The translations under genes and the position numbers were made by a program. The notes under the pieces were generated by a model that did no database searches, was not told where the DNA came from, and worked only from the letters and a program-made list of their open reading frames with translations. From Ensifer sp. PDNC004 (GTDB taxonomy: Bacteria > Pseudomonadota > Alphaproteobacteria > Rhizobiales > Rhizobiaceae), in NCBI RefSeq assembly GCF_016919405.1, contig NZ_CP070354.1, positions 186,001-250,000 on the forward strand: DNA of 64,000 nt, read 5' to 3'. Below are positions 56,260-64,000 of this stretch, one piece after another (within the stretch, counting starts at the first letter, position 1; every line of letters begins with the position of its first letter).

Positions 56260-57162
56260 GTGGACGACTTCCGCATCGAAAACCTTCACGGCATCCACGC
56301 CATCCTCTACGCGCTCTTCGACAAGGACGAAAAGCTCGACCGCGCCGCCATGCGACGCCAGACGGAAATCTGCCTGGAAAGCGGCGTGCACGGCATGGCA
56401 GGGCTCGGCCTTGCGACCGAGGCTTCAAAGCTCGACGAGGCCGAGCGCGTGGCCATCATGGAGTGGTTGATCGAGGATACGGCAAGCCAGGTACCGGTCG
56501 CCCTGACGATCTTTGGCGCGTCGGTCGAGGAACAGGTGCGCCAGGCGCGGCATGCGTCACGGGCTGGCGCTGACTGGTTGATCCTCCAGCCTCCCATGGT
56601 CGGCCAGTTCTCGGCTGCCGAATACATCCGCTTCTTCGGCCGCGTCGCCGATCAGACCGATCTGCCGCTTGCCATCCAGAACGCCCCGGCCCTGATGGGG
56701 CGCGGGCTGACGGCCGCGGATATTCGCGAGCTCGTGCGCCAACACCCGAACATCCGGTTGGTGAAGGGCGAGGGGCCCGTCGTCGACATCGCCCATCTCA
56801 TCGAGGTCACCGAGGGCCGACTGCCGGTGTTCAATGGCCGTGCGGGCCTCGAACTGCTCGAGAACCTGCGGATCGGTTGTCACGGCCTGATCCTTGCGCC
56901 TGACTCGATCGATTACGCCGTGCGCGCCTATGAGTTCTTTTCAGACGGCTGGGACGAGCACGCCGAGGAGGCCTATCGGCAGATGCTGCCCGGTGTGGTC
57001 TTCACCATGCAGGGCATCGAGACGCTGCTTTGTTACGGCAAGCGCCTCTTCGGCGAGCGGGCGGGCATGACGATCCACGACCGTGCGCCGGCCATGCGAC
57101 CGACTGCGCTTGGCATCAAAATGACCCGCCGCTATGCGGCCGCGATGGGTGGCTTTTCCTGA
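56260..57162 (+). CDS. DapA-family enzyme, probable 2-keto-3-deoxy-L-arabonate dehydratase or aldolase
   Basis: 300-residue DHDPS/NAL-family protein. Schiff-base lysine Lys169 (RLVKGEG); the position of DapA's catalytic tyrosine is Gln140 (IQNAP). Placement directly after the arabinonate-type dehydratase suggests it acts on 2-keto-3-deoxyarabonate, either dehydrating it to alpha-ketoglutarate semialdehyde or splitting it to pyruvate and glycolaldehyde. Start is GTG at 56260 with GGAGG upstream. Confidence 0.88.
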   Translation: MDDFRIENLHGIHAILYALFDKDEKLDRAAMRRQTEICLESGVHGMAGLGLATEASKLDEAERVAIMEWLIEDTASQVPVALTIFGASVEEQVRQARHASRAGADWLILQPPMVGQFSAAEYIRFFGRVADQTDLPLAIQNAPALMGRGLTAADIRELVRQHPNIRLVKGEGPVVDIAHLIEVTEGRLPVFNGRAGLELLENLRIGCHGLILAPDSIDYAVRAYEFFSDGWDEHAEEAYRQMLPGVVFTMQGIETLLCYGKRLFGERAGMTIHDRAPAMRPTALGIKMTRRYAAAMGGFS

Positions 57163-57197
57163 TCGGGGCGACCGGCTATGAACGTGGCTGAGATGCA

Positions 57198-57914
57198 ATG
57201 GAGAGTGTGGGCATGAAGGCAATCGCTCGGGAGGATCGCGGCCTGCCGGCTCGTATCGCAGGCGATATCGGCCGTCGCATCACGCTCGGCGAACTCAAGG
57301 TCGGCGAAACGCTGCCGAAGGAGGCCGACATGCTGGCGACGCTCGGCGTCAGCCGCACGACGCTGCGCGAAGCGCTGAAGATCCTGTCGACCAAGGGCTT
57401 CATCGAGGCAAAGCCACGGCTCGGGACGCGCGTGCGGGCAGCCGAACACTGGAACACGCTCGATCCCGTCGTGCTGTCTTGGCAAAGCGATGCGGAGGAT
57501 CAGGCAACGCTTGCCGAAGAACTGTTCGAACTCCGCCTGTCGATCGAGCCGCTTGCCGCACGCCTTGCCGCCAGACGTGGATCTGCGGCCGAACATGCCG
57601 AGATCCGCGCCGCCTTCGAGCGGATGGCAGAGGGTGGCGCCCGTGTCGAAGACGCGATCGAGGCCGATATCGCCTTCCATCTCAACATCTTCCAGGCCGC
57701 GCACAACCGTTTCCTCCTGCCGGTTGCGTCCGTCATCCGGGCGGCGCTCTCCATCAGCATCCCGAAGACGATGGCGGCGACAGGCGGTTTTGGTCAATCC
57801 CTGGCCCAGCACGAGGCGATCCTGATCGCGATCGAAGACCGCGACGAGGACAAGGCGTTCGACCGCGCAGCAGCGTTGATCGCTTCGACCTACAAGCGCA
57901 ATTTCGCCTCTTAA
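57198..57914 (+). CDS. GntR-family regulator (FCD type), second in the sugar-acid cluster
   Basis: 238 residues: winged helix about 15-80 (MLATLGVSRTTLREALKILSTKGF in parts) and an FCD domain with metal-ligand-type residues (ELRLSIEPLAARLAA, DIAFHLNIF, QHEAILIAI). ATG at 57198. Located directly after the dehydratase/DapA genes and probably co-transcribed, so it may fine-tune this part of the pathway. Convergent with the small ABM gene. Confidence 0.87.
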   Translation: MESVGMKAIAREDRGLPARIAGDIGRRITLGELKVGETLPKEADMLATLGVSRTTLREALKILSTKGFIEAKPRLGTRVRAAEHWNTLDPVVLSWQSDAEDQATLAEELFELRLSIEPLAARLAARRGSAAEHAEIRAAFERMAEGGARVEDAIEADIAFHLNIFQAAHNRFLLPVASVIRAALSISIPKTMAATGGFGQSLAQHEAILIAIEDRDEDKAFDRAAALIASTYKRNFAS

Positions 57915-57963
57915 CCAGTAGTTCCGGCGATAAGGCCCGCACGTTCGAGATCGTCACCGCGCC

Positions 57964-58266
57964 TCAGGGGGAGACCTGATCCAAGAAAATCAGGCGCAGA
58001 GGTTCTTCAAGGAGAGCATCGATTTCGGCGGCGAAGGCTTGAAAATGGGGTGCCGCGAAATGTGCGTCGAGCGCAGCCTGGTCGGCGAAAGCCTCGCGCA
58101 TGTAGAAGGTTCCGGGCTCATCGCGCAGCTCGAACAAGACATAGTCGAGGTTGCCGGGTTCTGCCCGCGTTGGGGCGATGAGGCCGAGCAGGCCCTGCCG
58201 GAGGGTCTCGTGCTGGTGCGGCTTGGCCTTCAAGATCGCGATGGAGATTACCTTTTCTGTGGTCAT
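57964..58266 (-). CDS. Small ABM-family (antibiotic biosynthesis monooxygenase-like) protein
   Basis: 100 residues of the dimeric alpha/beta-barrel ABM/YgiN fold: an N-terminal SIAILKAKP strand, GLIAPTRAEPGNLDYVLFEL in parts, FYMREAFADQAALDAHFAAPHFQAF in parts. Members include quinol monooxygenases but many have unknown function. ATG at 58266 with a purine-rich site. Single gene. Confidence 0.87.
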   Translation of the reverse strand: MTTEKVISIAILKAKPHQHETLRQGLLGLIAPTRAEPGNLDYVLFELRDEPGTFYMREAFADQAALDAHFAAPHFQAFAAEIDALLEEPLRLIFLDQVSP

Positions 58267-58595
58267 GACGGCTCCTTTCGTCGGACGTTGTCTTGGCGAT
58301 CATCCAGCCGAAGCTTTCCCACGGGCGCTCGACGACCCTGTCTGTGATTCTGCGGATGGTTGGTGCAAACGGGTTGAAATGCTTTGGGCCGATCAGGACA
58401 CGTCCTCATCAAGGAGCCCCGATCGACTACGAGAGACGTTAGTACCGTGCGGCGTGGTCTGATAATCCGTGACGAACAGAAATGTTATTTCGGAACTGCC
58501 GAATAATCTTGGCTCGGTGTGTCGGTTCCGGCTCGGGGCCGTCGGCCAGTGCCCAAGCCGACCTCCAGGCAATCGCCGACGCGACCTGCGCTTTT
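58267..58595. other. Gap between ABM and LysR genes
   Basis: About 330 bases with no credible gene. It contains an imperfect inverted repeat TTATTTCGG/CCGAATAA at 58485-58506 of unknown role. Confidence 0.5.
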
Positions 58596-59453
58596 CTATG
58601 ATCGAATGGCGTCGAGGACGGTCTGGATCAGTCGGCCGGACGGCACGTTGCGCGGTCGGAGCAAGCCGATCTCACGGTTTGGCGCATTCGGTAGCGGCAG
58701 ACGAGCCACGCGCAGGTTGTCGAAGAGCGGCGAGCGCCAGTCGGGCATCAGCGATACCCCGAGCCCAGCTTCAACCATCATCGATATGGCTTCCAGTGAA
58801 TCGAGCTCCAGCCACTCACGCGGAAGAATACGCTGGGTTTGAAGGTAGCTATCGGCCAGCCGGCCGCCCCAGTTGCTTCGGTCGTAACGAATGAACGGTT
58901 GCTCGCGAAGCAGGCGATCGACGGGAATGTCTGCAAGGTCCGACGGGGCCAGGAGAACGAACCGTTCCGACCGGATGAGGTCCCAGCTGAGCGTTTTGGG
59001 GATGGGGAAGGGCGGTTTGACAAGGATCGCCGCGTCGATCCTCTCCTCCGCGACACTGTTATAGAGTTCGGCCGACGTACCCGGCAGCAGGAAGATGTCG
59101 ACGCCCGGCATCCTGTCGAAGACCCGCCGCAAGGCGTTCGGAAGCAGGCCGGTCAGCACCGTCGAGATGGCGCCCAGCCGGAGTTCTCCGAATGCCTGGT
59201 CGTCGCGCGCCAGGCCCTTCAGCTGCCTGACTTCGGCCAGAACGCGCCGGCTCTTTTCCAGGATTGCGACGCCCGCTTCGGTTGGCTTCACCCGCCTGCC
59301 AGAACGCGCAAGAAGAGGCAGTCCGATCTCGTCTTCCAGCGCCTGGATGCGTTGCGCGACCGCCGCCGGCGTGACGCCCATGCGGCGCGACGCCTCGGCG
59401 AGAGAGCCATGCTGAACCACTGCCAGAAAGGTTTCGAGAAAGCGTGTTTCCAT
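58596..59453 (-). CDS. LysR-family transcriptional regulator
   Basis: 285 residues: LysR helix-turn-helix (about 5-65; SLAEASRRMGVTPAAVAQRIQALE in parts) plus an effector-binding domain. Divergent from the SDR/RraA/DapA operon; the 91-base gap contains the inverted repeat GGAAG/CTTCC (59487-59502) that could be a LysR recognition site. Likely activator of that operon. ATG at 59453. Confidence 0.9.
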   Translation of the reverse strand: METRFLETFLAVVQHGSLAEASRRMGVTPAAVAQRIQALEDEIGLPLLARSGRRVKPTEAGVAILEKSRRVLAEVRQLKGLARDDQAFGELRLGAISTVLTGLLPNALRRVFDRMPGVDIFLLPGTSAELYNSVAEERIDAAILVKPPFPIPKTLSWDLIRSERFVLLAPSDLADIPVDRLLREQPFIRYDRSNWGGRLADSYLQTQRILPREWLELDSLEAISMMVEAGLGVSLMPDWRSPLFDNLRVARLPLPNAPNREIGLLRPRNVPSGRLIQTVLDAIRS

Positions 59454-59486
59454 CGTTAGTTTTTCTATCGTCTGAAGGGATAAAAA

Positions 59487-59502
59487 GGAAGGTTTTTCTT
59501 CC
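59487..59502. promoter_or_regulatory. Possible LysR operator repeat
   Basis: Inverted repeat GGAAG (59487-59491) and CTTCC (59498-59502) with a T-rich six-base centre, midway between the divergent LysR and SDR genes. Confidence 0.35.
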
Positions 59503-59544
59503 GTTTTCGCCTTGTCATAGTGCCGCCAAACACAGGAGGAAGAG

Positions 59545-60330
59545 TTGGATCTTCAGTTGAATGGCAAGACGGCGCTCGTATTCGGCGCCGGTGGCGGACT
59601 TGGTGGCGCGATCGCCAGGTCGCTTGCGGCCGAAGGCGTTTCCGTCGTCGTGGCCGACATCCACGAGGAAAGCGCCAAGGCGACCGCGCAAGCAATCAAG
59701 GAGACAGGCGGCAAGGCCATTCCGCTCGTTTGGGATATCGGCGACCTTTCCCTGATCGGTCAGAAGCTCGATGCCATCAAGGCTGCGTTCGGGCCGGTCG
59801 ACATCCTCGTCAACAACACCGGCGGGCCGCCGCCGACGCCCGCCGCCGGACAGTCGCCCGACGATTGGTCGAAATATTTCGATCTCATGGTTCGCTCGGT
59901 GATTGCGGTCACCGATGCGGTGCTTCCGGGCATGCGCGAGCGCAAATGGGGCCGCATCGTTACTTCGACGTCTTCCGGCGTCGTCGCGCCGATTGCAAAT
60001 CTCGGCATATCGAACAGCCTGCGGCTGGCCTTGGTCGGCTGGTCGAAGACCCTGGCGCGCGAGGTCGGCCGCGACGGCATCACCGCAAACATCGTGCTGC
60101 CGGGGCGCATCGCCACCGGCCGGATCGTCTTTCTGGACGAGCAGAAAGCCAAGCGCGAGAACCGGCCCGTTGCCGATGTCACGGCCGAAAGCACCGGGTC
60201 GATCCCGGTCGGGCGCTACGGCGATCCGAAGGAATATGGCGACACCGTCACTTTCCTTGCCAGCCCCCGCGCCTCCTACATCACCGGCTCAGTCATCCGT
60301 GTCGATGGCGGCCTGATCAACAGCATTTGA
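59545..60330 (+). CDS. SDR-family protein lacking the YxxxK catalytic pair
   Basis: 261 residues with an SDR Rossmann core: glycine motif FGAGGGLGGA, NNTGG, and the C-terminal VDGG. By alignment with classical members, the catalytic Tyr-x3-Lys is replaced by Ser156-x3-Arg160 (SNSLR). The protein is close to the BKR-like SDR subgroup noted for imperfect active sites. It may bind NAD(P) without classical dehydrogenase activity, or use other residues. Start is TTG at 59545 with CAGGAGGAAG upstream. First gene of a LysR-divergent operon with RraA-like and DapA-like enzymes. Confidence 0.85.
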   Translation: MDLQLNGKTALVFGAGGGLGGAIARSLAAEGVSVVVADIHEESAKATAQAIKETGGKAIPLVWDIGDLSLIGQKLDAIKAAFGPVDILVNNTGGPPPTPAAGQSPDDWSKYFDLMVRSVIAVTDAVLPGMRERKWGRIVTSTSSGVVAPIANLGISNSLRLALVGWSKTLAREVGRDGITANIVLPGRIATGRIVFLDEQKAKRENRPVADVTAESTGSIPVGRYGDPKEYGDTVTFLASPRASYITGSVIRVDGGLINSI

Positions 60331-60342
60331 TTTGGGTCTCCC

Positions 60343-61050
60343 ATGACACTTGAACCTCACGTCGTTGAAACCCTGAAGAGCGTCTCCACTGCGACGCTTA
60401 CGACGGTTCTCCTCAAAAAAGGGCTTCGCAACATCTGGATGCGCGGCACGAAGCCGCTGAAGCCCGGCCAGGGACGGGTTGTCGGCAAGGCATTTACGCT
60501 GCGCTTCATTCCTGCCCGAGAGGACCTCGCTACGCCTGCAAGCTGGGCGTCGCCAATCTCTACCCGGGCGGCGATCGAAGCGATGCCGGAGGGCTGCATC
60601 GCCGTCGCCGATGCGGTGGGCGTCAGTGACGCCGGCATCTTCGGCGATATCCTGTGCGCCCGGATGGCGAAACGCAAAGTTGCCGGCCTCGTCACCGATG
60701 GCGTGATGCGGGACGGCGAGGGGGTGCTGGCGAGCGGCATGAAGGTGTGGTGCAATGGCATCGCAGCACCGCCTTCCGTCGCAGGCCTGACCTTCGTTGG
60801 GTGGCAGGAGCCGATCAATTGCGGCGGCGTTGCCGTTCTGCCTGATGATGTTGTCGTGGTCGACGACGACGGCGCAGTCCTTATCCCGGCCGCGCTCCTC
60901 GAAGAGGTGCTCGCTGAGGCACCCGAACAGGAACGCATAGAAGGCTGGATCATGAGCGAAGTGGATCGGGGCGTACCGCTTCCCGGTCTTTACCCGATGA
61001 ACGCTGAAACGAAGGCCCGCTACGAGGCCTGGAAGGAAAAGCAGAAATGA
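60343..61050 (+). CDS. RraA/HMG-aldolase family protein
   Basis: 235 residues of the RraA-like fold (4-hydroxy-4-methyl-2-oxoglutarate or 4-carboxy-4-hydroxy-2-oxoadipate aldolase, oxaloacetate decarboxylase, RNase E inhibitor RraA). The conserved region GLVTDGVMRDGEGV contains the Arg-Asp pair that binds metal and pyruvate in the aldolases. Between an SDR and a DapA-family gene, a metal-dependent aldolase or decarboxylase role is likelier than RNase regulation (inference). ATG at 60343; its stop overlaps the start of the next gene (ATGA). Confidence 0.87.
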   Translation: MTLEPHVVETLKSVSTATLTTVLLKKGLRNIWMRGTKPLKPGQGRVVGKAFTLRFIPAREDLATPASWASPISTRAAIEAMPEGCIAVADAVGVSDAGIFGDILCARMAKRKVAGLVTDGVMRDGEGVLASGMKVWCNGIAAPPSVAGLTFVGWQEPINCGGVAVLPDDVVVVDDDGAVLIPAALLEEVLAEAPEQERIEGWIMSEVDRGVPLPGLYPMNAETKARYEAWKEKQK

Positions 61051-61973
61051 CGTTCAGCACGCAATCCAAGGGCGTCTACGCCATTGCGACGACACCGTTT
61101 TTCGAGGACGGCTCGATCGACTTCAACTCGATCGACAAGTTGACGGACTTTTATGAGGAGAGCGGTTGCACCGGCGTCACGATCCTTGGGATCATGGGGG
61201 AGGCCCCGAAGCTCGAGCCGGAGGAAAGCCGAGCCATCGTCAAGCGCGTTGTCTCCCGGTCGAAGATTCCAGTGATCGTCGGGGTCTCCGCTCCAGGCTT
61301 TGCCAGCATGCGCTCGCTGGCGCGTGACTCGATGGAGATGGGTGCTGCCGGCGTCATGATCGCTCCGCCACCCGCGCTGCGCACAGATGATCAGATCGTC
61401 AACTATTTCGCCGGGGCGGTGGAAGCGGTCGGCGAAGATGTGCCGTGGGTTCTGCAGGATTACCCGCTGACCCTCACGGTTGTCATGACACCAGGCGTCA
61501 TCGCGAAGATCATCACCAACCACCCGTCCTGCCTCATGCTGAAGCACGAGGACTGGCCCGGTCTTGAGAAAATTTCGAAGTTGCGCGCCATGCAGAAGGC
61601 AGGCGACCTTCGCGAGTTTTCCATCCTCTGCGGCAACGGCGGCCTGTTCCTCGACTTCGAGCCGGAGCGCGGTGCCGATGGAGCCATGACCGGCTATGGC
61701 TTTCCGGACATGCTTACCGAACTGATGAAGCTTTCTGCGGCCGGAAAGAGGGATGAAGCACACGATCTCTTCGACGCGCACCTGCCTCTAATCCGTTACG
61801 AGCAGCAGCTCGGGATCGGCCTTGCCATTCGCAAGCACGTTTTGAAGCGTCGCGGCGTCATCGCCACCGACGCGCAGCGCAAGCCGGCACAGATGCTCAC
61901 GTCGGCCGCGCGGGCAGAAGTGGATTACCTGCTTGCCCGCGTCGCGCGACACGACAAGCGCGCTGCCCTTTAA
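61047..61973 (+). CDS. DapA-family (DHDPS/NAL) class I aldolase-like protein
   Basis: 308 residues. Schiff-base lysine Lys166 (LMLKHEDW); the equivalent of DapA's Tyr133 is Gln137, with Tyr139 two residues later (LQDYP). IMGEAPKLEPEE is the oxo-acid-binding loop region. A short C-terminal extension (about 15 residues) follows the barrel. Overlaps the RraA-like gene by 4 bases. Likely a lyase or hydratase for an oxo-acid in a pathway not identified here. Confidence 0.87.
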   Translation: MTFSTQSKGVYAIATTPFFEDGSIDFNSIDKLTDFYEESGCTGVTILGIMGEAPKLEPEESRAIVKRVVSRSKIPVIVGVSAPGFASMRSLARDSMEMGAAGVMIAPPPALRTDDQIVNYFAGAVEAVGEDVPWVLQDYPLTLTVVMTPGVIAKIITNHPSCLMLKHEDWPGLEKISKLRAMQKAGDLREFSILCGNGGLFLDFEPERGADGAMTGYGFPDMLTELMKLSAAGKRDEAHDLFDAHLPLIRYEQQLGIGLAIRKHVLKRRGVIATDAQRKPAQMLTSAARAEVDYLLARVARHDKRAAL

Positions 61974-62127
61974 TTACCCGCCTGTCCCAAGCCCGTCCAC
62001 CGCCGATCAAAGGCCGCGGACGGGCGTAGAGGGGGCCATCCTCCACCATCCTGAGCCGAGGGCCATGAGGACGGGATTTCGATCTTGGCGATCGTCGAAC
62101 ATGGCGGTTGAAGAACGAGGCTTGACG

Positions 62128-62250
62128 ATGCAGGGCCAGGAAGATTTCCTTGAACGGACGTTGCGGATCGGTGTGATCGTTGCGGTCGCGATCCTGCTTG
62201 CGACGATCCAGTACGTGGTCTCCTCGCGATCTCTCTATCCGGCTCTTTGA
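62128..62250 (+). CDS. Possible small single-pass membrane protein
   Basis: 40 codons starting at ATG 62128 (GAGG eight bases upstream); an in-frame ATG at 62101 is also possible. The central segment IGVIVAVAILLATIQYVV is a predicted membrane helix preceded by a charged LERTLR. Similar tiny single-pass proteins occur in rhizobial genomes. No homologue was searched; the frame could be chance. Confidence 0.35.
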   Translation: MQGQEDFLERTLRIGVIVAVAILLATIQYVVSSRSLYPAL

Positions 62251-62327
62251 GAGAAAGCCGCGCCCGCACACCTTAAGCTGGCGGGCTTGGCTGCTTTCCT
62301 CGCGCATCTCTTTCAACGAGTGAAATA

Positions 62328-62369
62328 GCCCTGCCACCCAACAAGCAATCGCTTGATGGGTGGCAGGGC
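62328..62369 (-). terminator. Terminator hairpin of the aldehyde dehydrogenase gene
   Basis: Thirteen-base perfect stem (62328-62340 with 62357-62369) and an inner AAGC/GCTT pair. It ends 12 bases beyond the stop codon. On the minus strand it is followed by TATTTC, on the plus strand by TTTGCC, so it may work both ways. Confidence 0.72.
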
Positions 62370-62381
62370 TTTGCCCGAGAC

Positions 62382-63815
62382 TTACGCCAGCGTGTAGGCC
62401 GTCTTGACGGTTGTGTAGAACTCGGCGGCGTAGCGTCCCTGCTCGCGCGATCCGTGCGACGAGCCCTTGCGGCCGCCAAACGGCACGTGGAAGTCGACAC
62501 CCGCCGTCGGCAGGTTGACCATCACCATGCCGGCCTCCGCATTGCGCTTGAAATGGGTCGCGTGCTTCAGGCTGGTGGTAGCGATGCCCGACGACAGGCC
62601 GAAGGGTGTGTCGTTGGCGACAGAGAGCGCTTCGTCGTAGCCCCTGACCCGGATGACCGATGCGACCGGCCCGAAGATCTCTTCGCGGGAAATGCGCATG
62701 GCGTTTGTCGCCTCGGTAAACAGCGCCGGCTGCAGGTAGAAGCCGGGCGTGTCGCGCTTCAAGAGTTCGCCGCCGAAGGCAAGCTTGGCGCCTTCCTGCT
62801 TTCCGATAGCGATATAGTCGGTGTCCTGGTTGAGCTGGCTCTGGTCGACCACCGGGCCGATCTGGGTGCCAGCCTTCAGCGCGTCATCAATGGTCAGCCC
62901 CTTCATGCGCTCGCCCATCGCGGCAACGAAACGATCATGAATGCCCTCGGTGACGATGAGGCGGGACGACGCGGTGCAGCGCTGGCCGGTCGAGAAGAAG
63001 GCGGAATTGACCGCTGCCTCGACCGCGACACCGAGGTCGGCATCGTCGAGCACGACGAACGGGTTCTTGCCACCCATTTCCAGCTGGTATTTGCGATTGT
63101 GCTCGACCGAAGCCAAGGCGACGCGTTTGCCGGTACCGGTCGAGCCGGTAAAGGTGATGGCGTGCACGTCGGGGCTGTCGAGCATCGCCTGGCCGACGAC
63201 CGAGCCCTTGCCCATGACGAGGTTCAACACGCCCTTCGGCAGGCCGGCGCGGTGCAGGATATCGACGATCGCCCAGGAACTGCCGGGCACCAGCTCGGCC
63301 GGCTTGAAGACAACGGTGTTGCCGTAACAAAGCGCCGGCGCGATCTTCCAGGCAGGAATGGCGATCGGGAAATTCCAGGGCGTGATGATGCCGACGACGC
63401 CGACCGGTTCTCGGGTGATCTCGACGCCGATATTGGGCCTTGCCGACGGCAGCACTTCGCCCGCCAACCGCAGGCATTCGCCGGCGAAGAAGTCGAAGAT
63501 CTGGCTGGCGCGCACCGTCTCGCCGATGCCTTCGGCCAATGTCTTGCCTTCCTCGCGCGACAACAGCCTGCCGAGCTCGTCCTTGCGGGCAAGGATCTCG
63601 TCGGCGGTTTTTCTCAGGATCGCATGGCGCTCGAGGATGCCGGAGCGCGACCAGGCCGGAAACGCCGCCTTCGCAGCGGCAATCGCCGCCCGCGCATCGT
63701 CCGCTGACGCGCGGGCATATTCGCCGACCACGTCGTTGGTGTCGGACGGGTTGATGTTGCGGAACGCTTCGCTACCGGCGATCCATTCCCCATCGATCAG
63801 GTTTTTCTGCACCAT
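62382..63815 (-). CDS. Aldehyde dehydrogenase, alpha-ketoglutaric-semialdehyde type
   Basis: 477-residue ALDH. Catalytic Cys280 (STGQRCTASS), base Glu246 (LEMGGKNP) and ITPWNFPIAIP motif are present; overall the sequence resembles 2,5-dioxovalerate (alpha-ketoglutaric semialdehyde) dehydrogenases that complete non-phosphorylative pentose and hydroxyproline/glucarate breakdown. With the arabinonate-type dehydratase and DapA-like enzyme about 6 kb away, arabinose-derived alpha-ketoglutarate semialdehyde is a plausible substrate. ATG at 63815. Upstream are two tandem palindromes. Whether more genes precede it to the right is outside the window. Confidence 0.87.
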   Translation of the reverse strand: MVQKNLIDGEWIAGSEAFRNINPSDTNDVVGEYARASADDARAAIAAAKAAFPAWSRSGILERHAILRKTADEILARKDELGRLLSREEGKTLAEGIGETVRASQIFDFFAGECLRLAGEVLPSARPNIGVEITREPVGVVGIITPWNFPIAIPAWKIAPALCYGNTVVFKPAELVPGSSWAIVDILHRAGLPKGVLNLVMGKGSVVGQAMLDSPDVHAITFTGSTGTGKRVALASVEHNRKYQLEMGGKNPFVVLDDADLGVAVEAAVNSAFFSTGQRCTASSRLIVTEGIHDRFVAAMGERMKGLTIDDALKAGTQIGPVVDQSQLNQDTDYIAIGKQEGAKLAFGGELLKRDTPGFYLQPALFTEATNAMRISREEIFGPVASVIRVRGYDEALSVANDTPFGLSSGIATTSLKHATHFKRNAEAGMVMVNLPTAGVDFHVPFGGRKGSSHGSREQGRYAAEFYTTVKTAYTLA

Positions 63816-63906
63816 ATCTATCCTCCGCGGCGCTCACACTTTGACTATGTCTCTGCTTATCGGACGCGATGGGGCCGGCAGAAAGAACAATCTTTCGACC
63901 CCGCCA

Positions 63907-63957
63907 TTGCCGAAACGGCAAACCTGAAGGTCGGTCCGAGCGTTGCCGTATCGGCAA
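63907..63957. promoter_or_regulatory. Two tandem operator-like palindromes upstream of the ALDH gene
   Basis: TTGCCGAAACGGCAA at 63907-63921 and TTGCCGTATCGGCAA at 63943-63957: the same TTGCCG-N3-CGGCAA palindrome twice, centres 36 bases apart. They lie 90-140 bases upstream of the ALDH start and look like binding sites for a dimeric regulator that is not encoded within the window. Confidence 0.7.
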
Positions 63958-64000
63958 TACCAACCGCTAAAAATTGTGCTTTATGAGATGCCAAATTCCA

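Larger units (their letters stand above)
61974..62381. other. Gap between DapA-like and ALDH genes
   Basis: About 400 bases. Contains a possible 40-residue membrane-protein ORF (62128-62250) and the ALDH terminator hairpin. Nothing else recognised. Confidence 0.5.

Overview
The window looks like Rhizobiaceae DNA, most probably Ensifer/Sinorhizobium or a close relative. The reasons are the high GC content, the dense ABC-transporter and GntR/LysR/RpiR content, a rhizobial-type two-Cys porin, AapJQM-like amino-acid transport genes, a complete nosRZDFYLX cluster, and two intergenic hairpin families that I recall from rhizobial genomes. The mix of catabolic and accessory respiratory genes would fit a chromid or megaplasmid, but no origin, rRNA or tRNA gene is visible to prove it.

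Layout. 1-722: a glutaredoxin-like gene (cut by the window edge) and a divergent MerR regulator, with a mer-like operator/promoter between them. 834-10924: an amine or amino-acid catabolic block (class III aminotransferase, N-formylglutamate amidohydrolase family, glutamine-synthetase-like ligase, cysteine hydrolase, RpiR regulator), divergent from a Liv-type ABC transporter whose permease LivM and ATPase LivG are fused in one protein. 11228-16416: fatty-acid desaturase, DUF2127 membrane protein, porin and a secreted LVIVD-repeat protein. 16647-26795: a kynurenine module. It holds a GntR regulator, a TrpXYZ-like transporter, kynureninase, an aldehyde dehydrogenase and a LysR, and then a DapA-family enzyme, 3-hydroxyanthranilate dioxygenase and an aspartate-dehydrogenase-like enzyme. 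26963-32036: an Aap-type amino-acid transporter without its ATPase, interleaved with a GntR regulator and two CX5R phosphatases.

32487-42303: YtfE/RIC iron-sulfur repair protein and the nosRZDFYLX nitrous-oxide reductase operon, both preceded by FNR/NnrR-type boxes. 42428-46725: small XRE regulator, betaine/choline-type ABC transporter, and a PRC-barrel protein with an EcfG-type promoter. 46921-57914: L-arabinose/D-galactose module (aldose epimerase, AraFGH-like transporter, GntR, DgoD, SDR, arabinonate-type dehydratase, DapA-family enzyme, second GntR). 57964-61973: small ABM monooxygenase, LysR, and an SDR lacking YxxxK with RraA-like and DapA-like enzymes. 62382-63815: a semialdehyde dehydrogenase that could finish the arabinose route, preceded by two near-identical palindromes.

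How the parts work together: nearly every block pairs an importer with the first catabolic enzymes and a local regulator, and most have a readable operator palindrome. The least conventional parts are the amino-acid transporter/phosphatase operon, the 3-hydroxyanthranilate module that lacks the usual decarboxylase, and the SDR/RraA/DapA cluster. All coordinates, start choices and motifs were read by eye; family assignments are from recognition of sequence motifs, not from a database search.
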